A stretch of DNA of 64,000 bases from Trebonia sp035294225. GTDB taxonomy: Bacteria > Actinomycetota > Actinomycetes > Streptosporangiales > Streptosporangiaceae. The position numbers and the translations under genes were made by a program. Where the stretch lies: NCBI GenBank assembly GCA_035294225.1, contig DATGLH010000165.1, forward strand, positions 1 through 64,000, given 5' to 3'. Shown here piece after piece: positions 24,161 through 32,661 of the stretch (position 1 is its first letter; every line of letters starts with the position of its first letter). The notes below the pieces were generated by a model. That model saw only the letters and a program-made list of their open reading frames with translations, did not search any database and was not told the origin of the DNA.

Positions 24161-24838
24161 TCATGGCAGCCACAGGCTGACGCATGCCCCGCCGCCCATG
24201 TCACTCCCGAGCTCGATCCTTCCGTCGTATCTGGCGATGATCCCGGCAGCCGCGGCCAGGCCGATGCCGGAACCCGTGGGTATCTTGCCGAAACCCGGCC
24301 CGCTGTCCGACACCGAAACCATCGTCGCGTCCTCCTCGCGCCGGATCCGGATGGTCACGGTCCCCGACGGCCCCGCCGCCCGCGTCGCGTTGCTCAGCAC
24401 GTTGAAAATCACCCTGCGCAAGAGGATCGGGTGCAGCCGGCACCGGGCCGGCGCCGGCGGCGACTCCACGGTGGCCCGGCCTGGCCACGTCAGGGCGGCA
24501 AGCGCGACCGCCTCATTCACGACCTCCATGACATCCGTGCCGCCGATGGCCGCATGCACCGTCTCCCCCCGCGCCGTGCCCGATTGCCTGGCGTCCTGAT
24601 GCATCCCGCCGGGCTGCACTTGCCGCAGGAAGTCCTGGATCATGTCCGCCATCCAGTTTCCCTGCCAGACAATCCGCTCAAGGTAGCGCCGCACGGCCGG
24701 GGAAAGCCCCGGCTCTTCCAGCGCGGCCGCCGCGGGGAAGAGCACGGCGGCTATCAACTGCTTCAACTCATGAGATGTCCGGTGCAGGCGGTGCTGCCCA
24801 GGTGCGGCTTCACATGGGTCAGCGGACACCTCGCTCAC
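24161..24838 (-). CDS. Soluble sensor histidine kinase
   Basis: A protein of 225 residues with no membrane helix or obvious sensor domain. A DHp-like region 'RTSHELKQLIAAVL' is followed by a HATPase domain with N-box 'RRVIFNVLSNATRA', G1 'DSGPGFG' and G2 'GSGIGLAAAAGII'. The short N-terminal part leaves little room for a sensor, so input may come through a partner. Adjacent, same-strand genes encode a DHp-only protein and two LuxR-type regulators, giving a four-gene signalling set. Confidence 0.8.
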   Translation of the reverse strand: MSEVSADPCEAAPGQHRLHRTSHELKQLIAAVLFPAAAALEEPGLSPAVRRYLERIVWQGNWMADMIQDFLRQVQPGGMHQDARQSGTARGETVHAAIGGTDVMEVVNEAVALAALTWPGRATVESPPAPARCRLHPILLRRVIFNVLSNATRAAGPSGTVTIRIRREEDATMVSVSDSGPGFGKIPTGSGIGLAAAAGIIARYDGRIELGSDMGGGACVSLWLP

Positions 24839-25583
24839 CTTCCTCCCCGCCGGTCCGTTGTCAGGAAGTGGCTGGTTGCCCCTTGCCCGCCAGGGCCGGG
24901 GATGAGATGATCGCGCGCGCTCTCCGGCGGGCCATGCTCAGGCAGGGCCGCTTCCGCGAGAGCAGGTACTGGCGCCGTCGGATGCCGGATGCCACGGCGC
25001 TCCTGCCTTATCCTCTGTACGCAGCCGTGCGCAGGACTCATTCCCGCTCCCCCACCATGCGCTCCCCGCGGGATGTGAACGCGGAGCCGGTCTCCGCAAG
25101 GCAATCCCCACTGCCGATGGCAAGCGTAAATATTTTCCAAGATCAACACAACTATCGTTTAGCAAAAAGTCTCCTGCGTGTTCCCGCGATTTTCTTGTCC
25201 GTACACAGGCCGTTTGCCATCATTCGAGATTAACCGCCCTAAATCACCCTCAGGTTCAGTGGAAAATTCTTTATTCGGAAGAATTCCTTCCTTTGCTGAC
25301 GCGGTGCCGCACCCCGCTGCCGGGAAACCCGGACCGCACACCGCGGCCAGGTGCGCCGGGCACGCGGACCTGCCCCGCGAGCCGGCCGGCATCCGCGGCG
25401 GGCGGACAGCGGCGCACCCGCCTGACGTGCCGGCAATCCCGCCGGGGGATGCCGTGCCAGGCGGGGGCGTACCCGGACCGGCGCGGGCACGTCATCGTCT
25501 GCGGCCTGCCTGGCCGGCCCCTACGGCGAGCTGCTCACGGTCCGCGGCCGGCCGTCACCGCAGGCACCCGCTCTCCGCCGGAC
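24839..25583. other. Intergenic, 745 bp, with AT-rich centre
   Basis: No convincing gene on either strand. The stretch 25100-25300 is clearly richer in A/T than its surroundings and holds an inverted repeat ATTCTT/AAGAAT (25266-25284) inside element B. The left part may carry the promoter of the histidine kinase operon. The rest is GC-rich with no visible structure. Confidence 0.5.
25267..25325 (+). repeat. Element B, similar to element at 6081-6140
   Basis: TTCTTTATTCGGAAGAA matches 15 of 17 bases of the first copy, and GCGGTGCCGC plus a following GC-rich run are shared at a similar distance. The two copies flank the polysaccharide genes and their regulators in direct orientation, 19.2 kb apart. 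They may be operators, or scars of a mobile element or duplication. Confidence 0.4.
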
Positions 25584-26405
25584 TCACCCCGCCCGGAACA
25601 GGCTGAGCGCCAGTCCTCGGCGGCCGAACACGGGGTCGGCGAGCGGCAGCAGGCATCTGTACCCGGCGGGAAGCCGAGCGCGCAGCCCGGCCGGCGGCCG
25701 GGTGACCGCGGCGGACTCCACCAGCGTCAGCCCCAGCCGCTCGAGCGAGCGCGGGTCATCGCACGCCCACTGCCAGAGCGCGACGTTCCGCTTCGCGGCC
25801 ATGCGGTGCTCCTGGGCGAACGTCACCCGGGTATACGTGTCGAAGGCGAGCATGGCGCCGGGGAACCGCCCGGCGATCCGCGCCAGCGCGCCCGTGGCCT
25901 GCTCCTCCGTCAGGTAGACGAGGACCCCGTCGCAGACGAAGAAATACGGTTCCGGGCACTGCCCGACGGCTGTCATCCAGTCCTCGTCGAGCAGCGACGC
26001 GGCGACCATCTGCCGCCGGTCAGTGTCGGCGAAGAACCGCCGCCGCAGGCCGATCGTGTCCGGCAGATCGAGGTCGATCCAGTGCGCCGTCCCGTTATCG
26101 GTCCGCTCGAAGCGGGTGTTCAGGCCGGTGCCCAGCTCGATGACCGTGCCGGACGGGTGCCGTGCCAGGAACTCGCGAACCCACCAGTCGAAGACCATCG
26201 TGCGGACCGTCACGACGAACGAGGCCCAGCCCTGCGCGAAGGGGGCCATGTCCAGGCCGACAGACTCCATCACCTCGACGGCCTTCGGATCGCGCAGCAG
26301 CGGCCGTTTCTTGCGCGTCTCTCGCGCCCGCGCCGCTAGCGGGAAGAACAGCGTCCGCTGAACGTCCCCGAGATCCACCCGCACCCTGTCCGCCATGCCT
26401 CCCAT
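25584..26405 (-). CDS. SAM-dependent methyltransferase, TcmP/LCMT-like
   Basis: About 273 residues from ATG 26405. Motif 'VIELGTGLNTRFERTDNG' is the SAM-binding loop of the TcmP/PPM1 (leucine carboxyl methyltransferase) family; 'HWIDLDLPDTIGLRRRFF' and 'FFVCDGVLVYLTEEQATGAL' are also characteristic. In actinobacteria such enzymes O-methylate polyketides or other small molecules; the substrate here is unknown. Longer starts upstream are possible but read through a tandem repeat, so they are unlikely. No operon partner is evident. Confidence 0.85.
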   Translation of the reverse strand: MGGMADRVRVDLGDVQRTLFFPLAARARETRKKRPLLRDPKAVEVMESVGLDMAPFAQGWASFVVTVRTMVFDWWVREFLARHPSGTVIELGTGLNTRFERTDNGTAHWIDLDLPDTIGLRRRFFADTDRRQMVAASLLDEDWMTAVGQCPEPYFFVCDGVLVYLTEEQATGALARIAGRFPGAMLAFDTYTRVTFAQEHRMAAKRNVALWQWACDDPRSLERLGLTLVESAAVTRPPAGLRARLPAGYRCLLPLADPVFGRRGLALSLFRAG

Positions 26406-26413
26406 TACACACC

Positions 26414-26488
26414 GGCCCGGCGGCGCTCCGGCCTGATTGAGGCCAGTGGCGGCCCGGCGGCGCTCCGGCCGTGATTGAGGCCAGTGGC
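26414..26488 (+). repeat. Two-copy 37/38-bp direct repeat
   Basis: The unit GGCCCGGCGGCGCTCCGGCC followed by TGATTGAGGCCAGTGGC occurs at 26414-26450 and again at 26451-26488, with one added G in the second copy. It lies just upstream of the methyltransferase start. Confidence 0.85.
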
Positions 26489-26588
26489 CCGCGGACCCCA
26501 CCCGCAGTGCCCTCGGTTGAGGCGCTCTCGTTTGCGGCCGGCGGGACGCATACCTCATCCGGCTCATCCGGCCCGGAGGACGGGGATG

Positions 26589-27398
26589 TCAGTCGGGGCT
26601 GAGGTAGCGGGTGAAGCCGGTGGTGCGCCAGGTTTCGCCGCTGGAGGTGATCGCGAACGCCTCGTAGTCCTCCAGCGACTCCGTCCAGTCGCGGGCGAGG
26701 TCGGGGCCCATGGCGAACGCCGCCGTCGCGTAGGCGTCGGCGAGGGCCAGGCTGGGGCCGGCCACCGTCACGCTCGCCAGGCCGGCGGCCGGGCGCCCGG
26801 TGTGCGGGTTGATGATGTGAGCGCCGCGTTCGGCGGTGCCGGAGGTGGCGACGGCGCAGTCCCGGGCCGCGACGACCAAGGCGAGCGCGCCGGGGCGGAA
26901 GGGGTCGGCGACCCCCACCCGCCACGGCTCGATAGCATACTCAGTATCATACCCGCCGGAAATGCGGCGGCCGCCGACGCACTGCACGTCTCCCCCGCCG
27001 TTGACCAGGTGGCGGTCCGATCCCGCCCGGGTCAGCAAGGACGCGGCGCGCTCGACGGCCCACCCCTTCACGTACCCGCACGGGTCGAACTGGCCGCCGG
27101 GCGACGAGGTGAAGTACCCGCCGGACAGGTCACGGACGAACGCGCAGGCCGCGAGGACTTCGGCGACCTCGGGAGCGCAGGCGTCGACCGTGACCTCGGC
27201 GCGGGCGAGCAGGGACACGTCGCTGTCCGGCCGGTACGGGGAGAACACCCGGTCCACCCAGTGCAGCCAGGCGACCGCGGAGGCGAGCGACCCGTCCTCT
27301 CGCGCGGCGGCCGGCACGTCGAACGACACCACGGTCCCCATGACGTGCTCGGCGTGCCGGGCACGCGCCTCGAAGGCGGGGAAAGACAGCACGCTCAT
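26589..27398 (-). CDS. apbE: FAD:protein FMN transferase (ApbE)
   Basis: A protein of 269 residues. ApbE motifs are present: 'VMGTVVSFDVP' at the N-terminus, 'FDPCGYVKGWAVERAASLL' (FAD-binding region), 'HLVNGGGDVQCVGG', 'AVATSGTAERGAHIINPHTG' and 'ALADAYATAAFAMG' (magnesium-binding Asp and Ala/Thr). The enzyme attaches FMN to Ser/Thr of a target protein at the membrane or in the cell envelope. No lipobox or clear signal is seen, so it may act in the cytoplasm. It lies 91 bases downstream of a Rieske lipoprotein gene on the same strand; both could belong to one electron-transfer chain. No flavinylation target (FMN-bind domain) is visible in this window. Confidence 0.85.
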   Translation of the reverse strand: MSVLSFPAFEARARHAEHVMGTVVSFDVPAAAREDGSLASAVAWLHWVDRVFSPYRPDSDVSLLARAEVTVDACAPEVAEVLAACAFVRDLSGGYFTSSPGGQFDPCGYVKGWAVERAASLLTRAGSDRHLVNGGGDVQCVGGRRISGGYDTEYAIEPWRVGVADPFRPGALALVVAARDCAVATSGTAERGAHIINPHTGRPAAGLASVTVAGPSLALADAYATAAFAMGPDLARDWTESLEDYEAFAITSSGETWRTTGFTRYLSPD

Positions 27399-27489
27399 CT
27401 GCTGTACCCTCGTCCTCGCATATGTCCTCCTCGCACTCCAAAGGCTCGCAATGGGCGCGCAGCGCGGCCGGGAACGGCGGCAGCCCTGG

Positions 27490-28011
27490 TCACCCGAGGA
27501 TGATGCTGTTCCCGCTGACCTTGACGGACTCGGCGGGCAGCGGGCTGGGCGCGGGGCCGCTGACCACAGAACCGTCCTTGATGCTGTACTGGCTGCCGTG
27601 GCACGGGCAGTCGATGGTGCCATTGCTGATCTGGTTGACAATGCACCCCATGTGCGTGCAGACGGCGCTGAAGGCCTTGAAGTCGCCGGGACTCGGCTGG
27701 GTGACGACGACCTTCTCCGCGGTGAAGATCTTGCCGCCGCCGACCGGGATCTCGCTCGTGGTGGCCAGCACGCCGGCCGGGCTCCCCGTGCTCCCGGCGC
27801 CGGCCGCCGGAGCGGCGGCCGTCGTGGCGGGCGCCGCGGCTGAGCCAGCGGATGAACTGCCCGAGCCGCAGGCGCTGACCGCCCCCGCCAGGCCCGCCAG
27901 GCCGACGCCGGCCAGCACGCCTCGCCGGGTGGCCCGCGTGTCCCGCTGTGGTTCCTGTGTCACCAGCGGTTCCTGTGTCACCAGCACTCCTAGTCCCGTG
28001 ATCGTGGTCAT
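27490..28011 (-). CDS. Rieske [2Fe-2S] lipoprotein, Tat-exported
   Basis: About 173 residues. A twin-arginine leader ('TRRGVLAGVG') with lipobox 'AVSAC' is followed by an Ala/Gly/Ser spacer and a Rieske domain: 'CTHMGC' and 'CPCHGSQY' provide the Cys-His pairs. The C-terminus 'PLPAESVKVSGNSIILG' is the usual last strand. The N-terminus holds a short repeat (LVTQEP twice). This is the actinobacterial class of small surface Rieske proteins often called ubiquinol-cytochrome c reductase iron-sulfur-like; electron partners are unknown. Co-directional with apbE. Confidence 0.9.
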   Translation of the reverse strand: MTTITGLGVLVTQEPLVTQEPQRDTRATRRGVLAGVGLAGLAGAVSACGSGSSSAGSAAAPATTAAAPAAGAGSTGSPAGVLATTSEIPVGGGKIFTAEKVVVTQPSPGDFKAFSAVCTHMGCIVNQISNGTIDCPCHGSQYSIKDGSVVSGPAPSPLPAESVKVSGNSIILG

Positions 28012-28147
28012 GTGGACGTGGCCGCTCCCCGCGGCCCCTTCTCTGGATACGAGAACGGAGCCGGGCGCGGCCGGGTTCACGCGCTTTCGTAAGCCGGCCG
28101 TAAACAGCGCCAGGACGCGGCGGCCGGCCGCCGCGCCGGAGGTCCCC

Positions 28148-28213
28148 GGACGGCAGGGGCGAACGCCGCGGACGGCAGGGACAAAGGCCGCGGACGGCAG
28201 GGACGAAGGCCGC
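28148..28213 (+). repeat. Three 22-bp tandem repeats
   Basis: Three units of GGACGGCAGGGnC followed by GAAnGCCGC or AAAGGCCGC at 28148-28169, 28170-28191 and 28192-28213. They lie between the divergent Rieske and universal stress protein genes. Confidence 0.85.
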
Positions 28214-28313
28214 TGCATAACGGCGCTGGCCGCTGCATAGCGTGAAATCGCAGGACACCGGGGTATCGCGGACGCGCGGCCGGCATGAGGACAAGCGTGA
28301 GGAGATGCGGGCA

Positions 28314-28769
28314 ATGACAGGAATCATCGTCGGAATCGACGGGTCGCACCATTCGCTGCGTGCTCTTGACTGGGCGGTGCGCGAGGCCGCAGTACGCCAG
28401 GCACCGCTTACCGTGATCGCCGTCTACCGGACCACCGTCGGTTTCTGGGGCGGCCCGGTCACTTACCCGGAGGACCTCGAGCCCAGCGCGCAGGTCCGCA
28501 AGGAGGCGGAGGACGCGGCCGCCAAGGCGCTGGCGAACGCCGGCGATGCCCGGCCCGCGGCCGTCACGGTCCGCGCGGTCTGCGGCATCCCGGCCGAGGA
28601 ACTGGTCGAGGCGAGCAAGGGCGCCGACATGGTCGTGGTGGGCTCGCGCGGCAACGGCGGTTTCGCCCGCCTGCTGCTCGGCTCGGTCAGCAGCCAGGTC
28701 GTCCACCACGCGCACTGCCCCGTCGTGGTCATCCCGGGGGAAGACCGCACCGAGCGCTCATCGCACTGA
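28314..28769 (+). CDS. Universal stress protein (UspA family)
   Basis: A protein of 151 residues with the Usp fold: 'IIVGIDGSHHSLRALDWA' at the N-terminus and the ATP-binding motif 'VVGSRGNGGFARLLLGSVS' followed by 'HCPVVVIPG'. The presence of G-x2-G-x9-G-S points to the ATP-binding subclass. ATG 28314 is chosen because GGAG lies 9 bases upstream; ATG 28305 would place it too close. A single gene with repeats in its upstream region. Confidence 0.9.
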   Translation: MTGIIVGIDGSHHSLRALDWAVREAAVRQAPLTVIAVYRTTVGFWGGPVTYPEDLEPSAQVRKEAEDAAAKALANAGDARPAAVTVRAVCGIPAEELVEASKGADMVVVGSRGNGGFARLLLGSVSSQVVHHAHCPVVVIPGEDRTERSSH

Positions 28770-29110
28770 GCCCGCCCTGGCCGGCGGCCGCCCGCCCGCG
28801 GGGCCGCCCGCCCGCGGGGCCGCGCGCCTGGCCGCCGCGCCCCTGGCCGCCGCCGTGCCCGCAGGCTGCCCGGCCCGGCTCGCTGGTTGCGGAGAGTAAT
28901 CAGCAGACAGGCCATCTCCGGCCCGCGAGAAGCAAAATCGTCCCGGCACCCGCCGTCGGCATCGCATACCGCGCTGTTGACGTGCTGAAACATCCGGTAT
29001 GTATCTATTTCGGCATGAGATGCTTACTGGCAGGTAAAGCCGCTATGCCCTTACGGAGAGTATTCACAATCGGACGTAGCGCCATAATCTTGGCAGAGAA
29101 GGCATCACGG
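28770..29110. other. Intergenic with promoter-like AT-rich part
   Basis: The left half is GC-rich with a 17-bp direct repeat (GCCCGCCCGCGGGGCC type, about 28790-28825). The right half (28960-29110) is richer in A/T and holds a plausible promoter for the cupin gene. No gene is supported. Confidence 0.5.
28977..29007 (+). promoter_or_regulatory. Candidate sigma-70-type promoter for cupin gene
   Basis: TTGACG at 28977-28982 is followed, after 15 bases, by TATGTA, or after 19 bases by TATCTA. Neither spacing is ideal. The site lies about 100 bases before the likely start codon. Confidence 0.3.
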
Positions 29111-29617
29111 ATGGGACACGGACAAATGCTGAGAGTTAGCAAGGTCGAAGAATGGCTGCACCGCGCGCCAGCCCGCCCCAGCCTCGCCGCGCACGGTGAC
29201 TGCGTGGTCATCCGCCCGGCCCGGCACTACGACGGCAGGCAGGGCGCCGGCCCCGTGTCCGGAGTCAGCAGCGCGACCGCGGGCGCCAGCGGCCTGCGCC
29301 TGCACGTCGTCATGATCCCGCCCGGCACGCGCGGCACGCCCCACATGCACGAGGGGCACGAGGCGGCGGTCTACGCCGTGAGCGGCGAGACCGAGGTCTG
29401 GCACGGCGCGGGGCTCGTCAAGCGCACCGTCGTCCGCGCCGGGGACTTCATGTACATCCCGCCGGGCGTCCCGCACCTGCCGGTGAACCGGGGTGACGTG
29501 ATGTCCATCGCGGTCGTCGCCCGCACCGATCCCGCGGAACAGGGCAGCGCCGTGGCGGTGGAACTCCCGCGGCACCTCGCCGACCTGCTCAGCCTCCCCG
29601 TCGCCACCCAGGGATAA
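29111..29617 (+). CDS. Cupin-domain protein
   Basis: A protein of 168 residues forming one cupin barrel: motif 1 'GTPHMHEGHEAAVYAVSGET' gives two His and a Glu for metal binding, motif 2 'AGDFMYIPPGVPHLPVN' gives the last His. The start is uncertain: ATG 29111 has AGAAGG 8 bases upstream; ATG 29126 is an alternative. Such proteins include isomerases, dioxygenases and regulators of small-molecule pathways; nothing nearby fixes the role. Confidence 0.8.
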   Translation: MGHGQMLRVSKVEEWLHRAPARPSLAAHGDCVVIRPARHYDGRQGAGPVSGVSSATAGASGLRLHVVMIPPGTRGTPHMHEGHEAAVYAVSGETEVWHGAGLVKRTVVRAGDFMYIPPGVPHLPVNRGDVMSIAVVARTDPAEQGSAVAVELPRHLADLLSLPVATQG

Positions 29618-29734
29618 CAAGATCCCCGCGCCCGTCTCCCGCGGGGACGCGGCGAACCGGCACGGCGGCGGTCCCTCCTCCGCCGCCGTCATCCCCAGGG
29701 GCTTCTCTCCCCCCGCCGCCGGTCCCGCCGCGGC

Positions 29735-29778
29735 CTGGCCGCGGTTCCCCATGGTGTAGCAGCGGGAACCGCGGCCAG
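29735..29778. terminator. Bidirectional terminator hairpin between cupin and gcvP
   Basis: A perfect 15-bp inverted repeat (CTGGCCGCGGTTCCC at 29735-29749, complement at 29764-29778) with a 14-base loop sits between two convergent genes. There is no T-tract, as is common in GC-rich actinobacteria. Confidence 0.7.
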
Positions 29779-29802
29779 CTTCCCGGGCGCCCCTGAGCCG
29801 GG

Positions 29803-32661
29803 CTACCCGAAGGCTTCCGGGCGCGGGCAGGCGCAGACCAGGTGGCGGTCACCGTATGCCTGGTCGACGCGGCGCACCGGGGGCCAGTACTTCGCGCGGC
29901 GGCCCGCGCCCGTGGCGGACAGCCCCGGATAGCCGCCGTCGGCGGCCGGGTACGGGTGCTTCCACTCCCCCACGATCAGCATCTGCGCGGTGTGCGGCGC
30001 GTTCTTCAGCGGGTTGTCGGCGGCGTCGTACTCGCCCGAGGCGACCTTGTCGATCTCGGCCCTGATCGAGATCATCGCGTCGCAGAACTCGTCGATCTCC
30101 GCGAGGTTCTCGCTCTCGGTCGGCTCGATCATGAACGTGCCGGCCACCGGGAACGACATCGTCGGCGCGTGGAAGCCGTAATCGATCAGCCGCTTGGCCA
30201 CGTCGTCGACGGTGATGCCGCCGGGAAGCCTGCGCAGGTCCACGACGCACTCGTGGGCGACAAGGCCGCTCCGGCCGGTGTGCAGCACCGGGAAGTACGG
30301 CGCGAGGCGGCGGGCGATGTAGTTCGCCGACAGCACCGCCACCCCGGTCGCCTGCCGCAGGCCCTCGGCGCCCATCATCGCGATGTACGCCCACGAGATC
30401 GGCAGGATGCCCGCCGAGCCCCAGGGCGCGGCGGCGACGGGGCCCGCGGACCGGCCCGGCAGGAACGGGGCCAGGTGCGCCTTGACGGCGACCGGGCCCA
30501 CGCCGGGGCCGCCGCCGCCGTGCGGGATGCAGAACGTCTTGTGCAGGTTCAGGTGGGACACGTCGCCGCCGAGCAGGGCGGGCGACGCGAGCCCCGCCAG
30601 GGCGTTGAGGTTGGCGCCGTCGATGTATACCTGGCCGCCGGCCTCGTGCACCAGGTCGCAGACCTGCGCGACCGTGGTCTCGTAGACCCCGTTGGTGGAC
30701 GGGTAGGTCAGCATGATCGCCGCCACCCGGCCCTCGTGCGCGGCCAGCTTGGCCCGGAGGTCGGCGAGCGAGACGGCCCCGTCGTCGCCGCACCTGACGA
30801 CGACCACGCGCAGGCCGGCCAGCACCGCGCTTGCCGCGTTGGTGCCGTGCGCCGACTCGGGGATCAGGCAGACGTCGCGCTCGGCACGGCCGGCCGACGC
30901 GTGGTAGGCCCGGATGGCGAGCAGGCCGGCGAGTTCGCCCTGCGAGCCGGCGTTCGGCTGGACGGACACGGCGTCATAGCCGGTCACCGCGCACAGCCAG
31001 CGCTCCAGGTCGCCGATCAGCTCGGCATAGCCCGCCGCGTCCGCGGCGGGCGCCAGCGGGTGCAGGCCGGCGAACTCCGGCCAGGTGATCGCCTCCATCT
31101 CGGCCGTCGCGTTGAGCTTCATCGTGCACGAGCCGAGCGGGATCATCGACCGGTCGAGCGCCACGTCGAGATCGGCGAGCCTGCGCAGGTAGCGCAGCAT
31201 CGCGGTCTCGCTGCGGTGAGCGCTGAACACCGGGTGGGTGAGGAACTTGGACGTGCGCGCCAGCGACGGCGGGATGGCGTCCTCGGTGACGGTGACCAGC
31301 CGCACGTCACCGCTGTCCAGCCCGCTCCCGACCATGGAGGCGCCGGCGAGAGCGGCGACCACGTCGCGCAGGTGCCCGGCGGTCGTCGTCTCGTCGCACG
31401 CCACCTGGACCACGCCGCCGCCCGCGTCGCACAGGTTGTACCCGGCCTCGCGCGCACGGCGCAGCGCCGCCTTGGCCTCGGTCGGGCTCGGCAGCAGCAC
31501 CCGGACGGTGTCGAAGAACACGCCGCCGCCCGTGCGGAGGCCATAGCGGCGGAGGGTGGCGTCGAGGGTGGCCGCGCTGCGGTGCACGCCCCGCGCGATG
31601 GCGGTCAGGCCCTCCGCGCCGTGGTAGCAGGCGTACATGCTGGCCGCGATGGCGAGCAGGACCTGGGCGGTGCAGATGTTGCTGGTCGCCCGCTCCCGGC
31701 GGATATGCTGCTCGCGCGCTTGCAGGGCCAGCCGGTAGGCGGGGCGGCCGTCCGCGTCCACCGAGACGCCGACCAGGCGGCCGGGGAGCTGGCGCTTGAG
31801 GTCCTCGCGGACGGCCATGTAGGCGGCGTGCGGGCCGCCGTAGAACATCGGCACGCCGAACCGCTGCGTGGAGCCGACCGCGACGTCGGCGCCCATCTCG
31901 CCAGGGGGCCTTAGCAGCGTCAGCGCCAGGATGTCGGCGGCCACCGCTACCGTGGCCCTGGCGGCGTGGGCGGCCTCGATCACGGGGGTGAGGTCGCGGA
32001 CTTCCCCGGACGCGCCGGGATACTGCAGGAGGACGCCGAAGGCGCCGGTGAAGTCGGTTTCCGCGGTGACGGGGGCGACGCGAAGGTCGATGCCCAGCGG
32101 CTCGGCCCGGGTGCGGAGCACCGCGAGGGTCTGCGGGAGGCAGTCCGCGTCGGCGAGGAACACGTTCGCGTCCCCGGAGGGGGCGGCCCGGCGGGCGAGC
32201 GTCATCGCCTCGGCCGCGGCGGAGGCCTCGTCCAGCAGGGAGGCGTTGGCGACCGGCAGCGCGGTCAGGTCGGAGACCATCGTCTGGAAGTTCAGCAGCG
32301 CCTCCAGGCGGCCCTGCGAGATCTCCGGCTGGTACGGCGTGTACGCGGTGTACCAGGCGGGGTTCTCCAGCAGGTTGCGGCGGATCACCGCGGGCGTGAT
32401 CGTGTCGTAGTAGCCGAGGCCGATCATGGACACGCGCACGGTGTTGCGGGACGCGAGGCGGCGCAGTTCGGCGAGCACCTCCCGTTCGCTGCGCGGCCGG
32501 GGCAGGGAGCTCAGGCTGGCGGGAGCGGCGGTCCCGGGCGGGAGCGCGGCGGCGAGCAGGTCGTCAAGGGAGGAATAACCGAGCGTGGCGAGCATCGCCC
32601 GCTGCTCTTCGGCTGACGGACCGATGTGACGAGCCGAGAAAAAGGACAAATCGGCGCTCAC
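29803..32661 (-). CDS. gcvP: Glycine dehydrogenase (decarboxylating), P-protein
   Basis: A protein of 952 residues, full length for the fused single-chain P-protein. PLP-binding lysine K708 lies in 'HLNLHKTFCIPHGGGGPG'; 'LGSCTMKLNATAEM' and 'QPNAGSQGELAGLLAIR' are further hallmarks. It decarboxylates glycine and passes the aminomethyl group to the lipoyl arm of GcvH. GcvH and GcvT are not in the window. The gene is preceded by a glycine riboswitch and follows a MerR gene, the same neighbourhood as in mycobacteria (GarA - MerR - DUF151 - MerR - gcvB). Confidence 0.97.
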   Translation of the reverse strand: MSADLSFFSARHIGPSAEEQRAMLATLGYSSLDDLLAAALPPGTAAPASLSSLPRPRSEREVLAELRRLASRNTVRVSMIGLGYYDTITPAVIRRNLLENPAWYTAYTPYQPEISQGRLEALLNFQTMVSDLTALPVANASLLDEASAAAEAMTLARRAAPSGDANVFLADADCLPQTLAVLRTRAEPLGIDLRVAPVTAETDFTGAFGVLLQYPGASGEVRDLTPVIEAAHAARATVAVAADILALTLLRPPGEMGADVAVGSTQRFGVPMFYGGPHAAYMAVREDLKRQLPGRLVGVSVDADGRPAYRLALQAREQHIRRERATSNICTAQVLLAIAASMYACYHGAEGLTAIARGVHRSAATLDATLRRYGLRTGGGVFFDTVRVLLPSPTEAKAALRRAREAGYNLCDAGGGVVQVACDETTTAGHLRDVVAALAGASMVGSGLDSGDVRLVTVTEDAIPPSLARTSKFLTHPVFSAHRSETAMLRYLRRLADLDVALDRSMIPLGSCTMKLNATAEMEAITWPEFAGLHPLAPAADAAGYAELIGDLERWLCAVTGYDAVSVQPNAGSQGELAGLLAIRAYHASAGRAERDVCLIPESAHGTNAASAVLAGLRVVVVRCGDDGAVSLADLRAKLAAHEGRVAAIMLTYPSTNGVYETTVAQVCDLVHEAGGQVYIDGANLNALAGLASPALLGGDVSHLNLHKTFCIPHGGGGPGVGPVAVKAHLAPFLPGRSAGPVAAAPWGSAGILPISWAYIAMMGAEGLRQATGVAVLSANYIARRLAPYFPVLHTGRSGLVAHECVVDLRRLPGGITVDDVAKRLIDYGFHAPTMSFPVAGTFMIEPTESENLAEIDEFCDAMISIRAEIDKVASGEYDAADNPLKNAPHTAQMLIVGEWKHPYPAADGGYPGLSATGAGRRAKYWPPVRRVDQAYGDRHLVCACPRPEAFG

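Noticed and set aside
24887..25606. Short plus-strand frames between the histidine kinase and methyltransferase genes
   Set aside because: No ribosome site, no recognisable domain and Arg/Pro/Ala-rich low complexity.
29842..31914. 690-codon open frame on the plus strand
   Set aside because: Entirely antisense to gcvP, which has strong family motifs; no recognisable domain.
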